This document shows positions 45,270-53,499 of a DNA stretch of 64,000 bases, piece after piece (position 1 is the first letter of the stretch; each line of letters starts with the position of its first letter). The stretch is taken from the NCBI RefSeq assembly GCF_001898315.1, contig NZ_MKTQ01000010.1, positions 62,001-126,000 of the forward strand. Reading direction: 5' to 3'. A model generated the notes under the pieces. The model was not told the origin of the DNA and searched no databases. It saw only the letters and a program-made list of their open reading frames with translations. The stretch comes from Microbacterium sp. 70-16 (GTDB taxonomy: Bacteria; Actinomycetota; Actinomycetes; Actinomycetales; Microbacteriaceae). The position numbers and the translations under genes were made by a program.

Positions 45270-46621
45270 CCGGGTGGCGAGGGTGGCGCGGGTGCTTCGG
45301 CCGCCGGCTCTCCGGCGGGCGGCCCTTTTGTCGCCGGCTCTCCGCCTGCCGCCTCGGCGGCGGGCAGTTCGCGCAGGCGCCAGAACGGGCCGAGCGCGAC
45401 GGGCAGAGCCGACACCAGGCCGCCGAGCGAGCCGATCCACAGGGCCGGCACCGTGCCGAGCGCGGTGCCGAGCCATCCCGCGGCCAGGGCCGACAGCGGC
45501 ATCACGCCCCACACGCAGAACCGGATCGAGGCGTTCATGCGCCCGAGCAGCCGCGACGGGGTGATCCGCTGGCGGAAGGTCACCTGCGTGATGTTGTAGA
45601 CCAGCACACCGAAACTCATCGCGAACGCCTGCACGACCAGCATGGCGAACGCCGCTGGCTGGGGCAGCACGGCCGCGAGCGGCAGCGGCACCATCGCGAT
45701 CGAGAACGCCAGCGCGCTGATCGGGATCGTGCGCGCCTCGCCGATGCGCGCGACGATGCGCGGCGTCGCCATCGCTCCGAGCAGCCCGCCGACGGCGCCG
45801 AGCGAGAACAGCAGGCCCATCACGGCGGGAGTGAACCCGAGGATGCGCAGGTAGAAGATCGGCATGAGCGTGAACACGAGCGTCGAGCACAGGTTCGAGA
45901 TCGCGGTCGTCGCGACGATGCGGCGCAGCAGTGCATTGCCGAACACCCACTGCAGGCCCTCGCCGATCTCGCGGTGCAGCGGCGCGTGGTCTTCGGGCGC
46001 GCGCAGCTGCTCGTGATCGCGGGTGAGGAGCAGCGCCACCATCGAGATGACGTACGTGCACGCCGTGACGACGATCGCCAGCGGCGCCGTCACGAGCGAG
46101 ACGAGCCCGCCGCCGACGGCGGGGCCGGCCAGGCCCGCGATCTGGTTGGTCGACTCGAGCTTGCCGTTCGCCTCGGCGATCTGATCGGTGCGCACGAGCG
46201 ACGGCACGATGCTCTGGTACGAGACGTCGAAGAACACGGTCGCGACGCCGACGACGAGCGCGACGAGGTAGAGATGCCACATCTCCAGGTGGCCGAACAG
46301 GTGCAGAAGGGGGATCGTGGCGAGGGCGAGCGCGCGCACGGCATCCGCCCAGATCATGACGTGCCGCTTGCGCATGCGGTCGATCCAGGCTCCGGCCGGC
46401 AGACCCACGACGAGGAACGCCGCCATCGCCGCCGCGTTCAGATAGCCGACCTGCGCTTCGGTCGCGTGCAGAAGCAGCACGGCGAGGGTCGGCAGCGCGA
46501 GCTCGAACACCTGGGCGCCGAAGTGGCTGAACGCCTGCCCGGTCCACAGCGTGAGGAAGTTGCCGTCGCGCCACAGCGAGCGCTGCACCGGGGCATCCGT
46601 CACGTCGACTGATTGAGACAC
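45263..46621 (-). CDS. MFS exporter (EntS/multidrug-like)
   Basis: A 452-residue transporter with 12 membrane segments. The N-terminus SLWRDGNFLTLWTGQAFSHFGAQVFELALPTLAV and FFDVSYQSIVPSLVRTDQIAEANGKLESTNQIAGLAGPAVGG are typical of the EntS/MFS_3 exporters. Start GTG 46621 is six bases after CATACT, with TTGACA 16 bases further up: a strong, leaderless promoter. Repeats in this promoter suggest control by the divergent ArsR-type regulator. The C-terminal tail is rich in Pro/Ala/Glu. Confidence 0.87.
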   Translation of the reverse strand: MSQSVDVTDAPVQRSLWRDGNFLTLWTGQAFSHFGAQVFELALPTLAVLLLHATEAQVGYLNAAAMAAFLVVGLPAGAWIDRMRKRHVMIWADAVRALALATIPLLHLFGHLEMWHLYLVALVVGVATVFFDVSYQSIVPSLVRTDQIAEANGKLESTNQIAGLAGPAVGGGLVSLVTAPLAIVVTACTYVISMVALLLTRDHEQLRAPEDHAPLHREIGEGLQWVFGNALLRRIVATTAISNLCSTLVFTLMPIFYLRILGFTPAVMGLLFSLGAVGGLLGAMATPRIVARIGEARTIPISALAFSIAMVPLPLAAVLPQPAAFAMLVVQAFAMSFGVLVYNITQVTFRQRITPSRLLGRMNASIRFCVWGVMPLSALAAGWLGTALGTVPALWIGSLGGLVSALPVALGPFWRLRELPAAEAAGGEPATKGPPAGEPAAEAPAPPSPPGA

Positions 46622-46670
46622 ACAATCAGTATGACAAATAGATTGAGAATGTCAATCAGTCGGCTAGGAT
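46608..46670. promoter_or_regulatory. Divergent promoters with operators between MFS and ArsR genes
   Basis: ACTGATTG-N7-CAATCAGT (46608-46630) and GATTGA-N5-TCAATC (46641-46657) are inverted repeats covering both promoters: TTGACA/CATACT on the minus strand and TTGAGA (46643-46648)/TAGGAT (46665-46670) on the plus strand. They are probable operators of the ArsR-type protein. Confidence 0.65.
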
Positions 46671-46676
46671 GCCCGC

Positions 46677-47177
46677 ATGGACGACGCGTCGACCCGTTCC
46701 GCATCCCGCGCCCTCAGCTCGCCGCTGCGCATGCGGATCCTGCGGCTGTGCCGCTTTGACGCCCGCACGAACAAGGAACTCGCCGACCTGCTGGGAGTCA
46801 ACCCCGGCACGACGCTGCACCACGTGCGGATGCTCGTCGACGCGGGCTTCCTCGAGGCGCAGCCGGAGCGCAGCGGCGCCCAGGGTGCGCGCGAGGTGCC
46901 CTACCTCGCGACGGGGCGGTCGTGGAACGCGTCGATGGACGACCAGATTCCGGTCCTGATGGAGACGGTGCGCCAGCAGGTCGCGCTCGCCGATCCCGAC
47001 GCGGTGCTGCTCGGCTGGCTCGGCCTGCGCCTGAACGCCGAGCACAAGGCGGAGCTCGATCAGCGCCTGCGTGACCTGCTCGTCGAGTACAAGGACAAGA
47101 CGCCGGATGCCGATGGCGACCCCTACTCGCTCGTCGTGATCACGCACCCCGACCTGAACCCGCCCGCGGCGCGGTAA
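46677..47177 (+). CDS. ArsR-like winged-helix regulator
   Basis: A 166-residue protein with an ArsR/HTH_20-type winged helix (SSPLRMRILRLCRFDARTNKELADLLGVNPGTTLHHVRMLVDAGFLEAQ) and a C-terminal helical part (MDDQIPVLMETVRQQ, RLNAEHKAELDQRL). No cysteine metal site is seen, so a drug or small molecule is a more likely effector. ATG 46677 is six bases after TAGGAT (leaderless). It probably represses the divergent exporter. Confidence 0.87.
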   Translation: MDDASTRSASRALSSPLRMRILRLCRFDARTNKELADLLGVNPGTTLHHVRMLVDAGFLEAQPERSGAQGAREVPYLATGRSWNASMDDQIPVLMETVRQQVALADPDAVLLGWLGLRLNAEHKAELDQRLRDLLVEYKDKTPDADGDPYSLVVITHPDLNPPAAR

Positions 47178-47201
47178 CCGGCATGCGCGCAGCCGGCGCG
47201 G

Positions 47202-47783
47202 TCAGACGTTCAGGATGAGCGAGTCCGAGATCGGGCGGCGGGTGCGCGGCGCGAGCTCGCGCTCACGCAGGGCCTCGGGAGCCGCGTCGAAGTCGCCGAG
47301 CGCGCCCACGGCCATCACGGTCACGGCGCTGAGGTCGTCGCCGAAGCCGAAGGCCTCACCGATCGCGTCGCGGTGGAAGCCGCCCATCTGGTGCGTGTGC
47401 AGGCCCGACGCGTGCGCCTGCACGGTGAAGTGCGCGGCAGCCTGGCCGGTGTCATACGCCGCCCACGGCAGCGGCTTTCCGTCCAGCGACGCGGCGGTGG
47501 CGAACACGACGAGCGCGGCGGCATCGGCGGCCCAGGCCTGGTTGAAGCCCATGAGCGACGCGACGATCGTCTCGTGCGCGGCCGTTCCGCGGCGAGCCAC
47601 GACGAAGCGCCACGGCTGGGTGTTGCTGGCCGACGGCGCCCAGCGGGCCGCCTCGAGGGCGCTCGCGAGGGCGTCTTCGTCGATCGGGGTTGTGGGGTCG
47701 AAGATGCGGGTGCTCCAGCGCTCGGCGAGCACGTCGAGAATCGGGGCATTCGTTTCGGCGGGGTGCACAGCAACAAGGCTCAT
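47202..47783 (-). CDS. Nitroreductase family protein
   Basis: A 193-residue FMN-dependent NAD(P)H oxidoreductase. LAERWSTRIFDPTTPIDEDALASALEAARWAPSASNTQPWRFVV is the family FMN-binding start, and DTGQAAAHFTVQAHASGLHTHQMGGF is typical of the middle. ATG 47783 follows GAAGGAGAC. It stands alone and probably detoxifies nitro- or quinone compounds. Confidence 0.9.
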   Translation of the reverse strand: MSLVAVHPAETNAPILDVLAERWSTRIFDPTTPIDEDALASALEAARWAPSASNTQPWRFVVARRGTAAHETIVASLMGFNQAWAADAAALVVFATAASLDGKPLPWAAYDTGQAAAHFTVQAHASGLHTHQMGGFHRDAIGEAFGFGDDLSAVTVMAVGALGDFDAAPEALRERELAPRTRRPISDSLILNV

Positions 47784-47947
47784 GGCGTCTCCTTCAGACT
47801 TCTTTCACGAGGGACGCCGTCGTCCCGATCGCTGAAACGCTACGCCGCGCGGCTGTGTTCCCGATGAGTTGCCGTTCACAGAAGGTCACACGAAGTTCCT
47901 GCGTGGATGCCTGTTTGAGCCGGCGATCGGCGCATTAGCGTGGCGTC

Positions 47948-48418
47948 ATGACGACGATCCTCACGGCCGACCTGTACGACGAGCGCGGCGACGAGCTCGA
48001 CTCGCTCGCGCTGCAGCTGCACGACATCGGCGGCCACGTCGCCTTCGACGGGCCGATCCGCACAGTCCGGTGCCATCGCGACAACGCCCTCGTCAAGGCG
48101 ACGCTCGCGACCCCCGGTGACGGCGCCGTGCTCGTCGTCGACGGCGGCGGCTCGCTCGAATCGGCCCTGGTGGGCGACCTGATCGCGGCATCCGCGGTCG
48201 CGAACGGGTGGTCGGGCATCATCGTGCACGGCGCGATCCGCGATCGCGTCGCGATCGGGCAGCTGCCGCTCGGCGTGAAGGCCCTCGGCTCGAACCCGCG
48301 CAAGAGCGCGAAGGACGGCGTCGGCGAGCTCGACGTGCCGGTCGAGATCGCGGGCGTCGTCTTCCGCCCCGGCGCGCACGTGTGGGCCGACGCCGACGGT
48401 GTGCTCGTCGAGCGCTGA
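47948..48418 (+). CDS. RraA-like family protein
   Basis: A 156-residue protein of the RraA/MenG-like family. LYDERGDELDSLALQL opens it and VVDGGGSLESALVGDLIAASAVANGWSGIIVHGAIRD holds the conserved Gly/Asp ring. True RraA inhibits RNase E; others are aldolases (4-hydroxy-4-methyl-2-oxoglutarate) that need an Asp/Arg pair. Which applies is undecided. ATG 47948 is six bases after TAGCGT (leaderless). Confidence 0.87.
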   Translation: MTTILTADLYDERGDELDSLALQLHDIGGHVAFDGPIRTVRCHRDNALVKATLATPGDGAVLVVDGGGSLESALVGDLIAASAVANGWSGIIVHGAIRDRVAIGQLPLGVKALGSNPRKSAKDGVGELDVPVEIAGVVFRPGAHVWADADGVLVER

Positions 48419-48423
48419 CGCCG

Positions 48424-48486
48424 TTCGAGGAGCGCACGCAAATGGTCGCGTTCCGCGCCGAAACGGAGCCATGTGCGCTCCTCGAA
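48424..48486. repeat. Hairpin between rraA-like and ABC-2 permease genes
   Basis: TTCGAGGAGCGCAC (48424-48437) pairs perfectly over 14 bp with 48473-48486, and inner ATGG/CCAT also pair. It lies between the ends of two converging genes, so it could act as a bidirectional terminator. Confidence 0.75.
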
Positions 48487-48496
48487 AGCGAGACGG

Positions 48497-49624
48497 TCAG
48501 GCCGACAGCGCCTCGGCGAGCTTGACGCGGGCGCCCATGCGCAGGATCGAGTTCTCGTAGATCTTCGCGCCGACCCAGATCGCCACGGCGCAGGTCGCGA
48601 GCATGACCACGAGTGACAGCAACGGCTCCCACCACTGCGCCCCACCGAGGAAGATCCGCACCGGCATCGCGACGGGGGCCGAGAACGGCACGTACGACAT
48701 GATCGACATCACCAGGTCGTTGTCGTTGAAGAAGATCACCAAGAAGTACGGCGCCATCACGAGCAGCGTCAGAGGCGTCGTCGTCGAGCCGATGTCCTCC
48801 TGCCGCGACACCATGGCTCCTGCGGCGGCGAAGAGGGATGCCAGGAGCACGAACCCGAACAGGAAGAACACCGCGAACCACGCGAGCGGCGCACCGAGCC
48901 CTGCCAGCAGGTCGCTCTGCCCTGTCACGGTGAAGCCGATGATCGCGATCGCGGCGAGTCCGATGATCTGTCCCATCGCGAGGATCGTGTTGCCGATGAC
49001 CTTGCCGGCAAGCAGCGCCCGCACCGGAATCGCCGAGATCAGCAGCTCGACGACGCGGGTCGCCTTCTCTTCGACGACCGATTGAGCGATCGTCGAGCCG
49101 AACGTGAGCGCCGCCATGAAGAAGACGAGCCCGAATCCGAGCGCGACGAAGTAGCGGAGCATGCCGTCGGTGGCATCCGGGTTCAGCAGTTCGACGGTCG
49201 GGGTGACGCTCAGCAGGCTCAGCAGCGTGGACGGGACGCCGTCTTCGCCAACGACCGTGTAGCCGAACGGCTGCGCGTCGCTCGGCACGAGGGCGGCATC
49301 GACGTCGCCCGAGCGGACGAGATCGCGCGCGGCGTCGGCGGAGGCGACCTGCGTTGCGTCGATGAGGTCGTTGCCGGCGACGGCGGATGCCGTGTCTGCC
49401 GTCACCGCGACGGGGATCGCGTCGCTCGTCTGTGCGGCGAAACCGCCCCACACGACCGAGATGAGGGCGATGACGAACAGGATGCCCGTCGAGATGAGGA
49501 AGGCCTTGCTGCGCAGTTTCGATCCGACCTCGCGCTCGGCGACGAGCCAGACGCTCTGCGCGAACGAGGGCGTGACGGAGGGAGTGGCGGAAGGCATGAC
49601 GGAGGGGGTGGCGGACGTGGTCAC
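48497..49624 (-). CDS. ABC-2 type transporter permease (NatB-like)
   Basis: A 375-residue membrane protein with one N-terminal helix (AFLISTGILFVIALISVVWGG), an extracellular domain (ADTASAVAGNDLIDATQVASA) and five further helices including FFMAALTFGSTIAQSVVEEKATRVVELLISAIP, the hallmark of NatB/ABC2_membrane_3 exporters. Start GTG 49624 overlaps the stop of the ATPase by four bases. Na+, drug or lipid export is possible. Confidence 0.87.
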   Translation of the reverse strand: MTTSATPSVMPSATPSVTPSFAQSVWLVAEREVGSKLRSKAFLISTGILFVIALISVVWGGFAAQTSDAIPVAVTADTASAVAGNDLIDATQVASADAARDLVRSGDVDAALVPSDAQPFGYTVVGEDGVPSTLLSLLSVTPTVELLNPDATDGMLRYFVALGFGLVFFMAALTFGSTIAQSVVEEKATRVVELLISAIPVRALLAGKVIGNTILAMGQIIGLAAIAIIGFTVTGQSDLLAGLGAPLAWFAVFFLFGFVLLASLFAAAGAMVSRQEDIGSTTTPLTLLVMAPYFLVIFFNDNDLVMSIMSYVPFSAPVAMPVRIFLGGAQWWEPLLSLVVMLATCAVAIWVGAKIYENSILRMGARVKLAEALSA

Positions 49625-50505
49625 TGGATGACCTCCTTGAAGATCTGGGCGAGCGAAGGATGCTGCGGGGCGAAGCTCGCGACGTCGCCGGCGGCGACCG
49701 CGCGGCGCAGCACCCGCTGGGCGACCTCGTCGCTGTCGACGTCGAACAGGGCGTACCCGCCGTCGAACTCGACGACCGTCACGCCCTGCTCGTCGCGCAG
49801 CCACCCGGCATCCCCGCCGGAGATGAGCTCGAACCGCCGCTGCGCGTGCTCGGCGCGCAGTTCGTCGCGTGATCCCGTGGCGCGGATCGTGCCGCCCGCG
49901 ATGATGACGAGGTCATCGCACAGCCGCTCGACGACGTCGAGCTGATGCGACGAGAACAGCACAGCTGCGCCGTCGGCGGCGCGACGCTGCAGCACGCTCG
50001 CGACGACGTCGACAGCGAGCGGATCGAGGCCCGAGAACGGCTCGTCGAGGATCAACACGCGCGGGTCATGCACGAGCGCCGCCGCGATCTGCGCACGCTG
50101 CTGGTTGCCGAGCGACAGCGTCTCGACGTTTTCCTGCAGGCGCTCGCCGAGGCCGAGCTCGACCAGCAGCGCTTCGGCTCGCGCGGTCGCTTCGGCCTTG
50201 CCGAACCCGTGCAGCCGCGCGAGGTACACGATCTGCTCGAGCACCCGCATCTTGGGGTACAGGCCGCGCTCTTCGGGCATGTAGCCGAAACGGCGCCGAT
50301 CGGATGCCGTGACGGGTGCGCCGTCGAGGGTGACGGTTCCGCTGTCGCGGGCGAGGACGCCGAGGATGATCCGCATCGTCGTGGTCTTGCCGGCGCCGTT
50401 GCCGCCGACGAAACCGGTCAGGCGCCCCGAGGCGACCTGGAACCCGACCTCGTCGAGCACGCGCGCGGCGCCGTAACTCTTGGTGATACCGCTCAGTTCG
50501 AGCAT
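49621..50505 (-). CDS. ABC transporter ATPase (NatA-like)
   Basis: A 294-residue ATPase with Walker A GGNGAGKTTT (about residues 34-43), signature LSLGNQQRAQIAAAL, Walker B VLILDEPFSGLDP and H-loop FSSHQLDVVERL. The C-terminal DUF4162-like part follows. AGGAGGAACGC precedes ATG 50505. It powers the permease that follows. Its promoter (-10 TAGCGT at 50556-50551) has a C/G-run palindrome over the -35 position. Confidence 0.92.
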   Translation of the reverse strand: MLELSGITKSYGAARVLDEVGFQVASGRLTGFVGGNGAGKTTTMRIILGVLARDSGTVTLDGAPVTASDRRRFGYMPEERGLYPKMRVLEQIVYLARLHGFGKAEATARAEALLVELGLGERLQENVETLSLGNQQRAQIAAALVHDPRVLILDEPFSGLDPLAVDVVASVLQRRAADGAAVLFSSHQLDVVERLCDDLVIIAGGTIRATGSRDELRAEHAQRRFELISGGDAGWLRDEQGVTVVEFDGGYALFDVDSDEVAQRVLRRAVAAGDVASFAPQHPSLAQIFKEVIQ

Positions 50506-50575
50506 GCGTTCCTCCTGTGGAGTCGTCCGGAACTGTCCGGTGCTGCTTCGACGCTAGGCGAGTGGCGTGGGTGCG

Positions 50576-50596
50576 TCTTCCCCCCGAGGGGGGAGA
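50576..50596. promoter_or_regulatory. Palindrome of C6-GA-G6 over the ABC operon -35 region
   Basis: TCTTCCCCCC and GGGGGGAGA are nearly mirror images around GA. The site lies at the -35 position of the minus-strand ABC promoter. It may be a response-regulator or repressor operator, possibly of the two-component system at 51.3-53.4 kb. Confidence 0.4.
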
Positions 50597-50729
50597 TCGC
50601 GGGCGCCGAACGGGGGAGGGCGGCGGACCGCAAGTACATGCGGCGGAATAGACCCAGGCATCCTGCGCTTTTTCCTTCTGGGCCTCCTCGTCGAGGGCGC
50701 CCCGCAAACCCAAAACCACTGGAGGAACC

Positions 50730-51299
50730 ATGACCGGACGCACCATCGGCTACATCGTCGGCAGCATCTCGTCGAGCTCGATCAACCGTCGCCTCGCCCT
50801 CGCGCTGGCACGCCTGGCGCCCGAGGACGCCACCCTCGTCGAGATCCCGATCAAGGACCTGCCGCTATACTCGCCCGACTACGACGCCGACTACCCGCAG
50901 GTGGCGCGCGACTTCAAGCAGGCGATCGCCGATGTCGACGGTGTCATCATCGTGACGCCCGAGTACAGCCGCTCGATCCCCGGTGTGCTCAAGAACGCGC
51001 TCGACTGGTCGGCGCGCCCGTGGGGCCAGGCATCCTTCGACGGCAAGCCGACCGCGGTCATCGGCACCTCCGGCGGCGGCATCGCGACGGCCGCCGCGCA
51101 GCAGCATCTGAAGGCGATCCTGAGCCACTACAACGCGCCGACGCTCGGTCAGCCCGAGGGCTACATCCAGTCGCTGCCCGGCCTGTTCACCGAGGACGGC
51201 GAGGTCACCAATGAGGAGACGGCCGCGTTCCTGCGCTCGTACCTCGACGCGTTCCTGGTGCTGATCGACCGCTACGTCACGGAGAGTGTCGCGGCCTGA
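50730..51299 (+). CDS. NADPH-dependent FMN reductase
   Basis: A 189-residue flavodoxin-fold protein. IGYIVGSISSSSINRRLALALARLAP (phosphate loop), VIIVTPEYSRSIPGVLKNALDW and AVIGTSGGGIATAAAQQHL are typical of the FMN_red family (chromate/azo/quinone reductases). GGAGGAACC precedes ATG 50730. It stands alone. Confidence 0.9.
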   Translation: MTGRTIGYIVGSISSSSINRRLALALARLAPEDATLVEIPIKDLPLYSPDYDADYPQVARDFKQAIADVDGVIIVTPEYSRSIPGVLKNALDWSARPWGQASFDGKPTAVIGTSGGGIATAAAQQHLKAILSHYNAPTLGQPEGYIQSLPGLFTEDGEVTNEETAAFLRSYLDAFLVLIDRYVTESVAA

Positions 51300-51326
51300 G
51301 GCTGCGTCTCACGCATCGCCACGGGC

Positions 51327-52064
51327 TCAGCCCAGCCCGTGGCGGTGCGCGTAGACGACGGCGGCGACGCGATCGCGCACGCCGAGCTTCTGCAACAGGT
51401 TCGACACGTGCGTCTTCACGGTCGCCTCGCCGATGAACAGGGCCGCCGCGATCTCGGCGTTGCTGCGAGCGTCGGCGAGCAGGCCCAGCACGTCGCGCTC
51501 GCGGTCGGTCAGCTCGACGCCGATCGGCGGGGTGGATGCCCCGTGGCGTGGCGCCTCGCCCGCCGCCGGCACCGGCACCGCGCCCGCGCCGGGCGCCGTG
51601 CCGCCCGCCGCTCCGCCCGCGGGCACGCCGTCCGCGCGCGTGAACCGCTCGATGACGCGCTTGGTGACCGCCGGCGCGAGCAGCGCGTCACCCGCCGCCG
51701 CGACGCGGACGGCGGTGACGAGGTCTTCCGGCCCCGCGTTCTTCAGCAGGAACCCGCTGGCACCCGCCGCCAGCGCCTGGAACAGGTAGTCGTCGCGGTC
51801 GAACGTGGTCACGACCACGACGCTGGCTGAGACCTCCGGATCGGCGACGATGCGCCGCGTCGCCTCGAGGCCGTCCATGTCGGGCATCTGCACGTCCATG
51901 CAGATCACGTCGGGCAACAGGGCGGATGCCGCAGTCACCGCCTCGACGCCCGTCGTCGCTTCACCGACGACGTCGATGTCGCCCTCTGCCTCGAGGATCA
52001 TCCGGAACCCCGCCCGCATGACGGCGTGGTCATCGACCAGCAGCACCCGCAGTGGCGCGATCAT
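51327..52064 (-). CDS. LuxR/NarL-type response regulator
   Basis: A 245-residue regulator: receiver domain with RVLLVDDHAVMRAGFRMILEAEG and phospho-Asp in VICMDVQMPDMDGLEA, a long Gly/Ala/Pro-rich linker (about 150-180), then the LuxR HTH (LTDRERDVLGLLADARSNAEIAAALFIGEATVKTHVSNLLQKLGVRDR). It is the partner of the kinase that overlaps it by four bases. Confidence 0.93.
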   Translation of the reverse strand: MIAPLRVLLVDDHAVMRAGFRMILEAEGDIDVVGEATTGVEAVTAASALLPDVICMDVQMPDMDGLEATRRIVADPEVSASVVVVTTFDRDDYLFQALAAGASGFLLKNAGPEDLVTAVRVAAAGDALLAPAVTKRVIERFTRADGVPAGGAAGGTAPGAGAVPVPAAGEAPRHGASTPPIGVELTDRERDVLGLLADARSNAEIAAALFIGEATVKTHVSNLLQKLGVRDRVAAVVYAHRHGLG

Positions 52065-53359
52065 GCCTGCGCCCCGATTTCGACGCCGGCCGCGGGCCCC
52101 GCCCCGACGCCGGCTGCCGTGCCGACCCCGACCGGCACGTGCATGCGCACGAGGAACCCGCCGCGCGGGCGCGGCCCGGCCTCGAGCGTGCCGCCCGACG
52201 CCGACGCGCGCTCGCGCATGCCCACAAGGCCGAGGCCGGGGCGGCCACCGAGCGGGTCGCGCCCCGTGTTCGCGATCTCGAGTTCGACGGCATCCGGCGT
52301 GTACCTCAACCGCACGTCGGCCGTCGCGCCGGGGCCGCCGTGGCGGCGCGCGTTGGTGAGCGCCTCCTGTGCGACGCGGTAGAGGTTCACCCGCACGAGC
52401 TCGGGCACGGCGATCGGGTCGCCGACGACGGCGTACGTGGTCGGCAGGCCGTTGTCGTTCGCGTGCGTGACGAGTTCGGGCAGCGAGGCGGGGCCCAGCG
52501 TCGAGTCGTCGGGCGTATCGGCATCCGGCGTCCGCAAAGTCTCGAGTAGCTGCCGCAGCTCATCGAGGGCCTCGCGCGCCGACTGCTCGACCGACTGCAG
52601 CGCCGCTCGAGCGGATGCCGGGTCGCGATCGAGCACCGCGCGCGCGGCGCCGGCCTGCACCCCCATCGCCGACACGTGGTGGGCGACGACGTCGTGCAAC
52701 TCGCGCGCGATGCGCACGCGGTCGAGTGCCACGGCCTGCGCGGCGGTCAGCTCGCGCTCACGTTCGAGTTCGCGCGTGCGCTGCTCGAGCGTCGTGACGG
52801 AGCGGTACTGCGCCCACGCGCGCTCGCCGAAGAAGAAGGCTCCGCCGAAGAACGCGACGTTCACGAGGAACTGCAGCAGCATGAACGCGGCGAACGGCGA
52901 GAACAGTCCCGCGCGCGAGAGGCCGCCGTCGTCTTCCGCCGTCGCCGCCTGGAACGTCGTGACCAGCAGCCAGCCGAACATGCCCGCGATGACGACCAGT
53001 CGCACGATCGTCGCGCGGCGCCGGTCGGGCACCCACGCGCCGACCGTGTACATCGCGATGAACAGCGACACGTTTCCGAGGTAGATCTCGGGCACGCGGA
53101 ACGAGACACCGATGAAGAACGCGAGCGCGATCGTGATGAGCACCGCCTCGGGGTAGCGCCGCCGCGCCGCGATCGGCAGCGTGAGTGCGGCCGAGTACAC
53201 GAGCGCCCAGCCGAACGCGGGCGACTCTTCGCCGTAGACCCCCGCGACATGACCGAGCCAGGCGCTCACGATGGCCGCCACGAGCAAGGCGAGCGAGAGC
53301 CACAGATCGTTGCGCCGCTGCGCGGGCGTCAGCGTGCGCGCGGGAATCGGATCGCTCAT
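52061..53359 (-). CDS. Sensor histidine kinase (HisKA_3 type)
   Basis: A 432-residue NarX/DesK-like kinase. About five membrane segments at the N-terminus, a coiled coil (TTLEQRTRELERERELTAAQ), the phospho-accepting His in IARELHDVVAHHVSAMGVQAG and the ATPase part RVAQEALTNARRHG and GLGLVGMRERASASGG. The sensing part has no recognised domain. ATG 53359 is six bases after TACGTT and also follows GGAGGG. It signals to 51327. Confidence 0.92.
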   Translation of the reverse strand: MSDPIPARTLTPAQRRNDLWLSLALLVAAIVSAWLGHVAGVYGEESPAFGWALVYSAALTLPIAARRRYPEAVLITIALAFFIGVSFRVPEIYLGNVSLFIAMYTVGAWVPDRRRATIVRLVVIAGMFGWLLVTTFQAATAEDDGGLSRAGLFSPFAAFMLLQFLVNVAFFGGAFFFGERAWAQYRSVTTLEQRTRELERERELTAAQAVALDRVRIARELHDVVAHHVSAMGVQAGAARAVLDRDPASARAALQSVEQSAREALDELRQLLETLRTPDADTPDDSTLGPASLPELVTHANDNGLPTTYAVVGDPIAVPELVRVNLYRVAQEALTNARRHGGPGATADVRLRYTPDAVELEIANTGRDPLGGRPGLGLVGMRERASASGGTLEAGPRPRGGFLVRMHVPVGVGTAAGVGAGPAAGVEIGAQA

Positions 53360-53499
53360 CCCTCCAACGTACGGGGGACGGATGCCCCGTCGCCTCCCCC
53401 GCGCGGCGGAACAGCGCGCCACCGGTTCACGGCGAACTGACAGCCAATGGAAAACTTCTGTCCACCTGCACGGCATCCAGCCTCTCTACACTCAGCCGA

